From NCBI RefSeq assembly GCF_014529535.1, contig NW_023503307.1, forward strand, positions 518,797-582,796: DNA of 64,000 bases, read 5' to 3'. Both the position numbers and the translations under genes were made by a program. Positions 1-12,507 of the stretch are shown in pieces (the first letter of the stretch is position 1; every line of letters starts with the position of its first letter). Source of the stretch: Bradysia coprophila (Eukaryota; Arthropoda; Insecta; Diptera; Sciaridae). The notes beneath the pieces are model-generated. The model was given only the letters and a program-made list of their open reading frames with translations, was not told the origin of the DNA and did not search any database.

Positions 1-1
1 T

Positions 2-202
2 TGAAACTCTGATAATGTGTCGATCGCAGTTTGCGGTTTAAAATGAAACCGATCGATTACTCGTAGAAAAAGCGACATAAATAAAACAAACGTTGAAAGG
101 GCGACACGCCCGAATTAAGTGTTTCTCTTAAACGATCCAAAACTCCACTATAAATAGAAGCTGCTAGAGTCTAGCTGGTAGCTAGTCGTCTAGGTTTTAA
201 CA
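2..202 (+). repeat. 5' LTR
   Basis: The repeat starts TGAAAC and ends AACA (TG...CA ends). It matches 1920-2120 base for base apart from a G/A difference near position 17 and a T/G difference near position 195. Confidence 0.85.
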
Positions 203-204
203 TT

Positions 205-220
205 TGGCGCCCCGGGTGGA
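205..220 (+). other. Primer-binding-site-like motif
   Basis: TGGCGCCCCGGGTGGA starts two bases after the 5' LTR, where a tRNA primer-binding site is expected. The TGGCGCC start is typical of such sites. I do not assign the tRNA. Confidence 0.55.
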
Positions 221-281
221 CAAGGTTTTGGAGCGTTAGATTAAGAGGAAAAAAAATTCGACGATTCGCTGAAGTTTCAAA

Positions 282-1490
282 ATGGACAGATTGAAAAAAG
301 CCCGTACACCTATTCGTGGACTCATTACAAGATCCCTGAACGAATTGGAAACTGAATTGTTGAATCCACTGAAAGATGTCATCCGTTCGAAGACGAGATT
401 TGAGAGACTGAATGATTTGCAATCCAGAATTCAGGATGCAGATGAAGGAATCTTCAACGAAATGTTATTGGGTCCGAACGTTACCGAAGAAGAACAGTTG
501 AAGGAAGCAAAGGATTATGAAGACATTTTAATACTTCTCGTTACGGCTGAGATGAGAATCGATAAGGAAGAAATGAAGATCGAATCAGCAGAGCAAGTAG
601 TTCAAGGTGATGAAGCATCTTCGATCAGTTCCGTGTCTCGAAAACGTCAGTTTAAGTTACCGAAGATAGAATTGAAGAAATTCAGCGGTAAAATATTGGA
701 TTGGTTGAGCTGGTGGGCGCACTTCAGTAAAATTCACGAGGATGAAGAGTTGCATGCCACAGACAAATTCCAATATTTAATTCAATCGATGGAACCACAC
801 TCGAGAGGAGATGATATCGTTAAAGGATTTCCAGCAACCGAAGCGAATTATCCGAAGGTGATTGAAGTATTGAAAGAAAGGTTTGGCAAGAAGAAATTAC
901 TGATTCAGGTGTATGTTCGTGAATTGTTCAAAATGAGTTTGAATAATCTCAACAAGGGATCATGTATTTCGTCGATATACGACAAATTGGTGTGTCAAGT
1001 CCGAGCTTTAGAGTCATTAAATATATCGTTGGAACAAACATCCCTATTTTTGTATCCAATGGTAGAGTCCAGTCTACCTGAAGACACCTTGATTGCGTGG
1101 CAAAGGAGTTCGATGTACGAAAAGGATGGATCACAAGAAACTCCACCGAAAGGAGAACTGGACCACTTGTTGGAATTTCTTCGACAAGAAGTAGATCTTG
1201 AAGAGCATCGAGCGTTAGCAAGATCGAAATTCGATACAATGTCAATGGCGACATACATGAATGGCGATGCAACGGCAAATTGCATATTTTGTGAAGATCG
1301 TCATTTATCTCAAGAGTGTATGGAAGCACTTAACATGCAACTGGAATCAATGCGAAGAATAATCAATGAAAATAAAGTATGTTCACGGTGTTTCAAGTAC
1401 GGTCACTTTGTCAAGCAATGTAAGGAGTATGTTAAATGCGTTGCATGTTCTAAACCGCATTATGAAATAATGTGTCGGAAGTCACGGTAA
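282..1490 (+). CDS. BEL-type Gag polyprotein with DUF1759-like region and zinc knuckles
   Basis: A 402-residue uninterrupted ORF starts 79 bp after the 5' LTR. The N-terminal part (about residues 1-120) is charged and probably helical. Residues about 125-230 match the DUF1759 pattern of BEL/Pao Gag (FSGKILDWLSWWAHF, then the KFQYLIQSM segment and a YPKVIEVLKERFGK segment). The C-terminus carries three Cys/His knuckles: CIFCEDRHLSQEC, CSRCFKYGHFVKQC (a classical CCHC) and CVACSKPHYEIMC. Family knowledge says such proteins package element RNA into particles. The ORF ends in a normal stop and has no pol frame after it. It is intact, which is notable in an otherwise gutted element: selection or recency may have kept it. 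Confidence 0.85.
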   Translation: MDRLKKARTPIRGLITRSLNELETELLNPLKDVIRSKTRFERLNDLQSRIQDADEGIFNEMLLGPNVTEEEQLKEAKDYEDILILLVTAEMRIDKEEMKIESAEQVVQGDEASSISSVSRKRQFKLPKIELKKFSGKILDWLSWWAHFSKIHEDEELHATDKFQYLIQSMEPHSRGDDIVKGFPATEANYPKVIEVLKERFGKKKLLIQVYVRELFKMSLNNLNKGSCISSIYDKLVCQVRALESLNISLEQTSLFLYPMVESSLPEDTLIAWQRSSMYEKDGSQETPPKGELDHLLEFLRQEVDLEEHRALARSKFDTMSMATYMNGDATANCIFCEDRHLSQECMEALNMQLESMRRIINENKVCSRCFKYGHFVKQCKEYVKCVACSKPHYEIMCRKSR

Positions 1491-1818
1491 ATCGTCAATG
1501 GGACAACAATGGTCAATGGGACAACAGAACAATGGTCAATGGAACAACACAACAATGGTCAATGGGACCACAATCGTGAATGGAACAACAATCGTCAATG
1601 GGACAACAATGGTCAATGGGACAACAATCGTCAATGGGACAACAATGGTCAATGGGACAACAATGGTCAATGGGACAACAATGGTCAATGGGACAACAAT
1701 GGTCGATGGGACAACACAACAATGGTCAATGGGACAACAATGGTCAATGGGACAACAATCGTCAATGGGACAACAACAGTCAATGGGACGAACAAATAAT
1801 AGTCAATGGAACAAATAG
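1491..1818 (+). repeat. 18-bp minisatellite, unit about CAATGGGACAACAATGGT
   Basis: About 17 imperfect copies follow the gag stop directly. Some units carry small changes (ATCG for ATGG, short CAACA insertions). Because 18 is a multiple of three, every frame repeats a fixed hexapeptide (MGQQWS, NGTTMV or WDNNGQ on the + strand; PIDHCC on the - strand), so several spurious ORFs arise here. I see no initiation context that argues for translation. Confidence 0.9.
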
Positions 1819-1919
1819 AAACTAGTTAATGCGACGAGCTTCTTCAGTAAATAAGTTGGCTTAAACGGCGGGAGCAAAATTGTAAAATTATTTCGGTAAA
1901 ATAATTGGTGGGAGGATAT

Positions 1920-2120
1920 TGAAACTCTGATAATATGTCGATCGCAGTTTGCGGTTTAAAATGAAACCGATCGATTACTCGTAGAAAAAGCGACATAAAT
2001 AAAACAAACGTTGAAAGGGCGACACGCCCGAATTAAGTGTTTCTCTTAAACGATCCAAAACTCCACTATAAATAGAAGCTGCTAGAGTCTAGCTGGTAGC
2101 TAGTCGTCTAGGGTTTAACA
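1920..2120 (+). repeat. 3' LTR
   Basis: Second copy of the 201-bp LTR. A purine tract GGTGGGAGGA at 1907-1916 lies just upstream and is the likely plus-strand primer. Confidence 0.85.
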
Positions 2121-2222
2121 GATATGCAAACAGGAAAGTCTCTAATAAACTATTGGCGTTTGGCTGACAAACCGGTACCACTGAAGCAATCAGATCATAA
2201 TCCATCTAAAAGTTGGGGTTAG

Positions 2223-3406
2223 CAGGGGTCGTAGTTGTCCTTATTTCCTTATTTGTCCTACTTTTTCAAATTTGCCCTTATTTTGTCCTTATTTCCTTAT
2301 TGTCCTGATTTTGCATCGTGTTTCGAAATTTTACCCAACAGAAATTCCAGTTTCTCAGTGTGTAATTTAAAAATAGCGAAATTATTAGAATTAGGTAACA
2401 ATTTTGTATTATAAAAGGCTTTTCTCGTCATTTGATCACTATTAAGAGAATCACTATCAACTACAGAAGTTTATCAGTTCTTCCGTATAAATAAATAAGG
2501 AGTTTCGTAAACCAATTGAGTGGGTAGTACCCATCAAGACAAAATGTGAAAAATGACATGAAAAACTGATAAGCAAAGTTCAATAAGAAGCATTAAAATT
2601 ATCTGGGGTTTGTGTAATATTCCGCTAGCCCGTTCTTGGCTAGATTATAATTGATACTAAAAAACAACATGAAGTTAACCTGCTGGGAAGAAATTCCATA
2701 GGAAATGTAAAAAGAATAGTTTTCCTTAACAAAATCCTGAGTAAATCCACTGCAACCAACATTATTAATTCGTAATATTACGTCAAAATATTGTAGCGTC
2801 AAGTTCCTCTTAGTGTCATTTAGCGGTTCGAGGGTTGTTTCTAAATTTTCTCTGCTCGGCCGAGCCTTTAAAGATCTGCGAGGTATAGCCGCAAGTTCTT
2901 AGCAGATGGAAGTCAAAACTAAGAAGAAATATTGTTTTCTAAGAGGGTCCGAATTTAGTCGGGAAAAACTACAGTAAGTCATATTTTAAAACAGAATCAA
3001 TATTTTTTGGAAAGCAGACACGCCAACTTCGAAAGGTAACTGTATTAAATGTTCCCAACCAGAAATCAAATACTAACAAAGTTTCTTTATTCGAATAAGG
3101 CTGACCAGATCTGAAAAATATTGCACTGCACTCAACGAGAAAACGAAAGTCGGCGTGTCTGTTGGAATATCAACAAAATGTACCAATTAAAATCGCATCA
3201 ATTGAAAATTTTCTTACTAGTTATGGCACTGCCATAACGTAATGATAAAACTTGGCAATAAATGCCCTTTCGAATGAGAAAGTAAGGACATATAAGGACG
3301 AATTTGGTATACGTATACCAAATTCGTCCTTATATGTCCTTACTTTCTCAATGAATTTTGTCCTTATGTCCTTATAAGGATCACTCAATTTTGGCTACGA
3401 CCCCTG
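2223..3406. mobile_element. Non-autonomous TIR transposon, hAT-like
   Basis: The ends are exact 12-bp inverted repeats, CAGGGGTCGTAG at 2223-2234 and CTACGACCCCTG at 3395-3406. GGTTAG occurs immediately outside both ends (2217-2222 and 3407-3412), which may be the target duplication; hAT elements usually make 8 bp, so class is uncertain. Many GTCCTTAT-type motifs lie just inside both ends in inverted orientation, like hAT subterminal transposase sites. No transposase-like ORF is inside. Confidence 0.6.
3275..3350. repeat. Perfect 76-bp palindrome
   Basis: Two 38-bp arms are exact reverse complements with no loop; the centre is GGTATACGTATACC. It lies about 60 bp from the right end of the TIR element and is built from its GTCCTTAT-type subterminal motifs. 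Confidence 0.9.
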
Positions 3407-3540
3407 GGTTAGTTAGTTGGTTAGTGATAAAAACTATTTTACTTTTAAAGTTTTGTTATTTACCTCAGTTTTGATCATAATTACAGGTTATACGTAAAAA
3501 AACATCTCCTAATAACATAATAGGACATTTTGTTACGAGT

Positions 3541-3609
3541 GATGAAAGGTTGAATTTTTCGGTAATAGTCGTAAGCTTACGACGTGTACCGAAAAATTCA
3601 GCTTTCATC
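3541..3609. repeat. 69-bp hairpin with nested palindrome
   Basis: The outer arms GATGAAAG...TGAATTTTTCGGTA and TACCGAAAAATTCA..CTTTCATC pair with one 2-bp mismatch. The loop contains the exact palindrome GTCGTAAGCTTACGAC (3568-3583). No coding potential is evident; a tiny foldback element is the simplest reading. Confidence 0.75.
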
Positions 3610-4397
3610 ACGAGTCACAAACGACGATTTTTGTGCTTGAAAACTGAAATGAGACCAAATACCAAATACAGTATATTTACCTTGTGAAAATCCATTTCCT
3701 CATTTTTTTGCCACTTTACATGATGTAAAAAAAGAAAGATTTTTCGCTTACTTTCTTAATATTTATCATATTTCTCAAATTTTCCAAAATTTCCACGCAA
3801 TTATACGATATGCGGGTGACACACGTATCTCGTGCATTAAAAATTCGAATCAAAATTGATTGCCAGAAAGAAGCAGAATACTCCATTCGGGTTCGAATAT
3901 GCCTCAACTTATGTCAGTGTTCATTTGAGTTCATTTTTATACAGTGTATTAGGTCCCTCATTTGACGTTTCAATAATGAACCGCTCCTGCCAGGTTTACT
4001 TTTACTCTGCCGTGGTCAAAGCAATAATATTAAATATTCAATTTGATTTCCATTAGAAATTCCCATATTTCCACAAAATTCCTCTCTAAATTCCAATATT
4101 TCCATTCCAAAAATTTCATTGGCTTGTCCCAAAAGTTCCACACCCTCGCTTACGTTCCAAAATCTAGGCGCAATAACTTATGATTTAAATGTGCATCATC
4201 GAATCAGCAACTCCTCTGCCTGTGTCTTTACTATGTCGTTATTTTTATGACTAAACGAATTCAATTTAAAATCGTCCCGCGCAAACCGAATGATAAGGGG
4301 CATTAATTTTATATATTCATTTTTGCTTCATTTCGTTCATCGACATTGTCCTTCATTCAATCATCAATTTATTATTATCTGAATATCAATCTGTCGA
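3610..4397. other. Intergenic, nothing recognised
   Basis: AT-rich sequence with a few short chance ORFs. No repeat, RNA gene or coding segment that I can support. Confidence 0.6.
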
Positions 4398-4410
4398 ATC
4401 TTTCAGACTA
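4398..4410 (+). promoter_or_regulatory. Possible initiator of Fdh
   Basis: TTTCAGACTACTC about 100 bp upstream of the Fdh start codon resembles an insect initiator (TCAGA/TCAGT). This would give a 5' UTR of about 100 bases. It is motif evidence only. Confidence 0.25.
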
Positions 4411-4506
4411 CTCAACTACCTCGTCGAGTCGATACGCCGGCCTGTAGTTTTTCATTCATTTTTGTGTTTTTTTTTATTTCGGTGGTAATTTGTTATTACT
4501 GTAGAA

Positions 4507-6038
<1,532 letters not shown>

Positions 6039-6097
6039 CGAAAATATTGTAAAAGTCCATGTCATGTAATTTGATTACAAAAATATAAATTTGATTA

Positions 6098-6103
6098 AAT
6101 AAA
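6098..6103 (+). terminator. Polyadenylation signal of Fdh
   Basis: AATAAA lies 60 bp after the Fdh stop codon and is followed by an AT-rich stretch. Confidence 0.6.
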
Positions 6104-8715
6104 CAGGAATTTTTCAGAGAAAATTTAGAGTTTTTGCCGGCTTTGTTTCTTATCTAATCTGCCTAAGTCTTAACTGATGAAAAAAAAAACTGGTTGAAAT
6201 CGTATCATCAATCGTAAATTGCACTGACTTAATTCACGACTAATTTGCAATAAGCTCCTGAAATAATACCCCAGAGGCGCGTTGCCATTCTTCATATTTA
6301 CGTCCTCACCTCACTTTGAAATTGTCATGCATTGTGCTCACAGTACATCAAATGCAGATATGTCAGATACTTCGTCTTCGATGTTACATTGCACCAAAAT
6401 GCAATGTTAGCAATAGCAACAGATGGATGCTAAATTTCCAATTTTCATCGATTTCTCCTATATCCAATTATATTTTACTGTTAATGTCCAATGAAATGGT
6501 AAGGGTCGTATTGCGTTTTAATTGCGTTGTTAAATTTCTGATTAAAACTTAACAAAAAAAAAAGTTGTGACGCTAGTCACGTAGACGAGCAGTGTGGATA
6601 CCTGGTACCTAGTGCGGTACATTTATAATGCGAAATGTATATTTATTACGAAATATATTTGCATATTATTTCGGAACTCGTAACGCGAAATGTGTGCCAT
6701 ACTCAAATGTGTGCCATACATATCTACTCAAAAGGTATTCTCCGCTTTGCACAGCGCAAGCCCATACGAACTACAAAAATCATACTTTGTAAAAGTCTAA
6801 ATTTTGAAACGCATTTCTTGTAAAAGTTCATTTCGTGTGATAGAAGCGGCTCATGCTCATATACATAAAACGTTGTACCTTTCCCATTAGAACCTATCCA
6901 CTAATAGCCATATTTTACGAAATAATCCAGTTTTAAGACTACTGGATCAGGGTTATTGAAAATCGGTTTAAGTTTACGCAATCCAAGCAGGGCCTGGGAA
7001 TTTCAATTCTGTCGGGAAGGCGGAAAAGGAAATTTGACTTGGTTACTGAACTCTAATCAGATTTAAGTCTAGAAGCCAATTTGTGGAGAGAATTTTTTTT
7101 AGATTTTTAAGAATTAAAATTCACAAAAATAAAGTTGTAATCGAACTTACACCGTTTAGCTCTCCGTTTACTTTTTAACTATGAGAAGTGATGGAGCTTT
7201 AATTGTTTGTTCGTAAACGGGGAGCTAAACGGCGTAAGTGCGAAGACACAAGAAATCTACATCATGATCCAGTGAACTAATTTTCGTAAACCTATACCAC
7301 CTATACAATTAGAGACAGTGAAATTTCAGCATGAATTTGCTTCAGTTGTTTTCAGTTGATCCTCAATCAAAAATGTGTATACGTCTTTATACCGTTGTAT
7401 AAAAGCGCGTGCGTTTAGCATCTTTAAACGTATCAACAAGTATAAACAGTTATATACATACGGGATCACACCAATTTTAACAATCCAAACTTCGAATTTC
7501 CCCAGCATATCTTGAGTCTTGAGTCACTTTCAGTTTCACATTTTCATCTTACACGATCATGTACTCGTTGTTCCTTAGTTACTTTTATCCAGTGACCATT
7601 TTTGGGAAAACATTTTCCTATATTTTTCCAAATTTTCCCATATTTTCCGAATTTTTCCAAAATATATTTTTGAGAAAATGTAAAAACTTTAGGAGTCCCA
7701 GTTTTTATCTTTTCAACATTTCCAATTTTACCTTTCTTGCAATTTTCTTTTCTCCACGTTTCAATTAGAGAAACGATTGGTGTTCTACACTCGCTTGATG
7801 GTTTTGGAGGATTCTGGTCAAAGAGTTAAAGAGATCACGGAATCCTTTACTTTAGAAGGAGAAGCATTGTCTCAAATTAAGCAGATTTCGGCCTCAAGAA
7901 ACTCCATATCCATGGGATCAAATATTTCAAACAATCAGCTGTGGTTATGTCATAAAAATAAATTTATTTCGAAAAGAATCAAAAGTTTTCATAAAAAAAG
8001 ACGAAAAAAGACATCAAATATCTCAAAAATTGAACAGAATTTTCATTTTTATTTTTTTTGTTGGCAATCGACAATTTATCAGTGAATCGAAACAAAATTG
8101 ACCCTAATATAAAAAGCGCGCGTTTAGGCATAAATAAATTCGTTCATTTGAGCCTTTTACAGTTGAATATTTTAACTCGGATACTTAATGGCAATTTAAT
8201 AAATTCAGTTGTTAACAACTGAGTTGTCGAAATTTGTATGCTCATAAAAATGTCGGAATTAAAATATTTTGCTGCAAACATGTGCAACTAATTAAGAAAA
8301 ATCAAATGATTTAAAGCATTTTCCCGAATATTTTTTTTTGTTTTTTTATTTTCACATTTCCTTGTCACAATACTTTTTTAGTTACACACATAGTTTTCTT
8401 AGAATACAAAATGTTTTGTTTTTTTAAATTGTAATGCGTTAATCTGCCCCCATTAACTAGGCATTTTAATTTTTTAATTTTTATCTTTTTTCGTTTGTTA
8501 GTTTATCTTATTTTTATGTATAAAATTGGAAAAATTCGTTACATGTAGAAAAAAAATCATTTTTAGAGATATAGCGTTGCTTCCAGTTGTTTTATCTTTC
8601 GGTTTTTTTAGCGCATTTTTTTTGCTTCATTTAAAAAAAATTGTTTAAATTCCAGAAAAAAAGTCATTTTGTGTAGACGGACGATTTGCAGGCGAACATT
8701 TGTCGAAAATGTTGC
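6104..8715. other. Intergenic region and 3' UTR of ciboulot
   Basis: Fdh (+) and ciboulot (-) converge here. The part next to 8716 is very T-rich on the + strand and must include the ciboulot 3' UTR; a reversed AATAAA (TTTATT) at 8344-8349 is a candidate end. A hairpin lies at 7146-7238. The ORFs at 6316-6823 and 7559-8085 have no recognisable domain and look like chance ORFs. Confidence 0.5.
7146..7238. repeat. Inverted repeat, 26-bp arms
   Basis: The arm at 7146-7171 (CTTACACCGTTTAGCTCTCC...) and the arm at 7213-7238 are reverse complements with two mismatches across a 41-bp loop. A 20-bp piece of the same motif recurs at 63713-63732 with one mismatch, so this is a dispersed repeat family. 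Confidence 0.7.
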
Positions 8716-11700
8716 TTATGCTTTCTTTTCTTCTTCGATAATTTCTTTGGTTGGCAGCGGATTCTTTTCGCACGTTTCAGTGTGCTTCAATTTAGTGGAG
8801 TCAAAGTTTTCGATACCATTGATAAAGTTGTTTTTGGTTTTCTCCTGTTCAATGGCTGTGAAAAGAGACAAAAAACGAAAAATTATTTGGCGATACACAT
8901 CATTATGGTGTTCTAGGAACAACTAATTCCCCGCCGCCGTCGGTTAATTTTGTGTTAGAACAATATTTACAGGACGATCAGTAGATTCTCCATTAGTTAG
9001 AATTTCCGACTATACAATGAATGCTCGCTTCCAACGCTACCAACAGTTATATCGTACACCTTCACATTCATTAACCAGAATTGAATGATTAGGTTTGGGA
9101 TTTCAGATTGGAACAAATAATTAAATCTCTATGGTCTCTATGGTACACTCCCAACTACAAGTGTTTCTACTGAGGGCCAATTTTTGAGAATTTTAATTCT
9201 GGAAATTCCAAAAATTTTTAAAAATTCTCAAAAATTTCGAAAAGTCACTGCAAATATTGTTAGGAATTTTTCGGAGCTTCAGCTTCTTCAGAATTTTGCT
9301 GAATTTTCAAAATAAAATTTACAAAAATTGGCCCTGCTCTACATAGACAGATTCATCATCTGCACAACGCATTCACTCAAATGGTTGGATTAGAAGATTC
9401 GAACCGTATTCACGTCGTGAGTTTACTATAAACGGTAATGTGAAAAAATCATAGTTGAAAATATGAGAAAGTTCCTGAATATATATGGTATCCTTCGAAA
9501 ATCATACAAAATCTTCCGATGGGATCACAATGGAGCGAAGTGTGAGTCAGGTGGTTCTATGACATACAAAAAAAAAATGAAATTAAAACCGACCAGATGC
9601 AAAGTTTTTATCACGTAATTGCCATTTCATAGGGTAACAACCGTACGACGTTCTGTTGAGTAAATTTTAATTGTTTCGAAAATCTGGATAGTCCATAATT
9701 ATATTGGTCGGTGGGAAAATAAAGCTACAGTGTGCAACAACAACCAAAATGATCTTTTTATTGTGGGTTTCATGCTGCTGGCTATTATTATTCTATATTT
9801 GCAGTGTATTTGCATCAGCATGAGCATTGGAGCCGTAGGACAATTGGTTCCATTTCTGGTGAGATAATAAAATCGTGAATTTAATTGACTACAGTGGAGA
9901 GTAGTGATCGTTTCTATTCACCTTCTTAAAACATTTGCTAAATGAAACGAAGACTCAGCTGAATTTTCACGAAAAATTATGAGTTTCTCGTTTCGTACTT
10001 ATAGAAAAATTGAAGGAATTTAGTTTAAAGAAATTTTGGTGTGACTTTACAATCGTTTCGAAGAATTTTACGACACTTCTTCCACCTTGAGTTTACCGTT
10101 GGCAAACCGTTATCGAAAACGATGAGGTACCGATGAGATAAGTTTTGAATTGTGTCCTTTTTTATTGCAAATGTTACAGTAATGAAGTAATAGATGGTGT
10201 ACACGCTAGGTAATGTTTTGAGTAACAGATTCAATGATGTCATCATGTTACACGTGTCATTTGTTAAGGATTAATTGACGTTAGTAACCAAGGACAAAAA
10301 AACAACGAACTATTTCTAAGGCTATACACAGTAAACCACCATTGTGTCGACCGTCATTTTTCAACAAATTACATCCTACACCTTTTAACCCAAAAAAAAC
10401 CAACCAAACGTTGTAAACGAGAAGTTGTATTAAACAAACCTTCCAATGGGGGCAATGGATTTTTTTCAGCTGTCTCAACATGATGCATACCACTCTGGTC
10501 GAAATGTTCCACTTCATTCAGAATGGTTTCATGCCGTTTTTCAGCAATTATAACTTTCGGAATGAATTAGAAATATCAGCAAAAATTAAAAGTGGACGAA
10601 AAATTTCGTATTTTCTTCACTATACTTTTGTATGGTCGAAAATCGTTCAAACGTTTATGAGATAAACTCAAATACTAACCATCTTTATCTGGCAACGGGT
10701 TTTTTTCCTGAGTTTCGGCATGTTTCAGTTTGGTAGAATCGAAACCTTCGATGGTGTTGAATAGGTTTTTCTGTGATTTTTCAGTGGCCACATCTAAAAC
10801 GGAAATAATATTTGTCATCAGTGAACATCAATGTAGCGGTTGACTGAAAATGTGTTAGGTAAAATCGAATTAAACAAAAAAACAAATCGAGTTCTGCGTG
10901 TTAAGTTCATCTCGTTAAAGCAATGGATATTTATGTTCTTTCTTCATTCATGTTTTCTGCTTCAATTTCAAGCCGCGCAACACAGTGGAACTCCGAGCAT
11001 TCAATTTAAAAAAATAGAATTGCTTAGATATCATACCAATTAGCAGCGGTAAACCATACGATTTTAATCAAAAATGTAGGCTGAAGGGATCGTTTTTTTT
11101 TCTTTACGACACGCAAACGTAACAACAGAGAGATAGAGAAAAACAAACTGCATCACGTTCGTTCAATTAAAATTAATATTTTCGGTTCTGGTTAATCAAA
11201 AAAGGTAACCAAAGCGAATCGTTTACTGAACCATGTACTTTGGATGGTCGATCCAGACACGAATGAAAATTTTGCTTGGAAATTAACAAAAATTCTTTGC
11301 TTTTTTTCGCCCAATTAACATTTTGATCGAGTAAATGATTCGGAGGCCTTCATTGGCGTATTTGGAGTAATTAATACAGAATTGGTTGTACACAACCAAC
11401 GGTTCGCATTGTGTCCCTCAATAGAAACTCTATAATTGAAATGCCACAATATTTGAATGGAAAACGGACATACATATTATGTACCGGTTGGTCGGAAAAG
11501 CCACACAAAAGGGAACGAGGGTATATATATACATTTTTGCATAAAATGTTTTGCTCTGTCAAAATGAAATACAGCCAGAGACCATGGAAAGGATGGTTGG
11601 ACACAAAAAAGCATATTAGAAAATATAATTAATTCCTTCATTAAAGCAACAAAGCGGAACGGCTGATAAATTTTGAAATTTGCAATTTTTTTAGTTTCTG

Positions 11701-12507
11701 CTGCTTTTTTATTAGACAAATTAGCATAGCAAAAACACATTTCAAACGTCCTCCTGACTAATCGAAATAAAATGTTGTGTGTGGCACTTTTTGCTTATAG
11801 CCGTTTATTTGCTTGTCGGGCACATGATTCCCCGATCGGTTAATTTCTCATTTGACTTTTGCTGTAAATATGCTCATGTATACTTAAAGTAAAAACAACC
11901 AGCAAAACAAACACAAAAATGCCAACTAAAAACTAACACTTTGAATTTCACAAATAAAATAATTGTGAACCTTCGGCAGTGGGAAGAACAATTTTTTCAT
12001 GTGTATGCGTTTGCTTCAATATTTTGGGGTCAAAATTCTCTACACCTTGCAACAATGACTGGTGCTGCTTCTCTTGCTGAACATCTGCACACCAAACACG
12101 ATACACCAATCATCAATAACGAAACAAATTTAAAATTAAAAAAAAGCAAAAGAATCGGTACACAGCATTTGGATTATTGTGCTGGATCGGAAATTGAACA
12201 AAAAAAAATCCGGTTGAATTAAACCAAAATCATACACAGCGAGGTATGAGTTGTAAGTGGAAAATTAACATAAATTCGCGGATTTGAAACGGTTGTTTTG
12301 TTCAATGTTAGAAATTGATACAAAATTTCTTCCCGTTTATCGAACCTACATTAGAATTTATTCATAACATAACATACCTTCAGCCGTGGGCAAAATTATT
12401 TTTTCCTGTGTATCGGTGTTCTTTAGTTTATCTGTGGTAAACCCTTCCAACTGACTCTTAAGATCGACGGCAACTTTTGGAAGATCTTTTAATGCTGGTG
12501 CGGCCAT
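8716..12507 (-). CDS. cib: Ciboulot / multi-repeat thymosin-beta actin-binding protein
   Basis: Exons in coding order: 12378-12507, 11971-12084, 10680-10793, 10440-10553 and 8716-8855. They join to 203 residues with five thymosin-beta/WH2-type repeats, one per exon. The N-terminus [20 protein letters not shown] and the motif [10 protein letters not shown] identify the family. Actin-binding cores read LKNTDT, LKQTHT, LKHAET, MHHVET and LKHTET; the fourth lacks the usual Leu-Lys. The protein ends EEEKKA. Drosophila ciboulot has three repeats, so this is an expanded form. Family role: binding G-actin and promoting barbed-end growth. All introns are phase 1 and the three middle exons are exactly 114 bp, so skipping any keeps frame. 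An acceptor (CGTTTCAG) at about 12541 shows the 5' UTR is spliced to an upstream exon. Confidence 0.95.
9173..9335. mobile_element. MITE-like element, 163 bp
   Basis: The ends are the exact 14-bp inverted repeat AGGGCCAATTTTTG / CAAAAATTGGCCCT. It lies in the last ciboulot intron. The interior is AT-rich with internal inverted AATTTT motifs. No clear target duplication is visible. Confidence 0.6.

Larger units (their letters stand above)
2..2120 (+). mobile_element. BEL/Pao-like non-autonomous LTR retrotransposon (LTR-gag-minisatellite-LTR)
   Basis: Two near-identical 201-bp direct repeats bound a 2.1-kb unit that holds a primer-binding-site-like motif, one gag-type ORF, an 18-bp minisatellite and a polypurine tract. 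No protease, reverse transcriptase, RNase H or integrase coding is present between gag and the 3' LTR, so the copy must depend on enzymes from elsewhere. The LTRs differ at only about two positions, which suggests recent insertion. The 3' flank begins GATAT; the single base visible before the 5' LTR is T, compatible with a 5-bp target duplication that the window edge cuts off. The BEL/Pao assignment rests on the gag domain layout, not on pol. Confidence 0.85.

Noticed and set aside
949-1329. Antisense ORFs within gag
   Set aside because: Shadows of the gag coding frame with no domain of their own.
1498-1825. Three overlapping ORFs over the 18-bp array
   Set aside because: All come from a repeat whose unit is a multiple of three; no evidence of expression.
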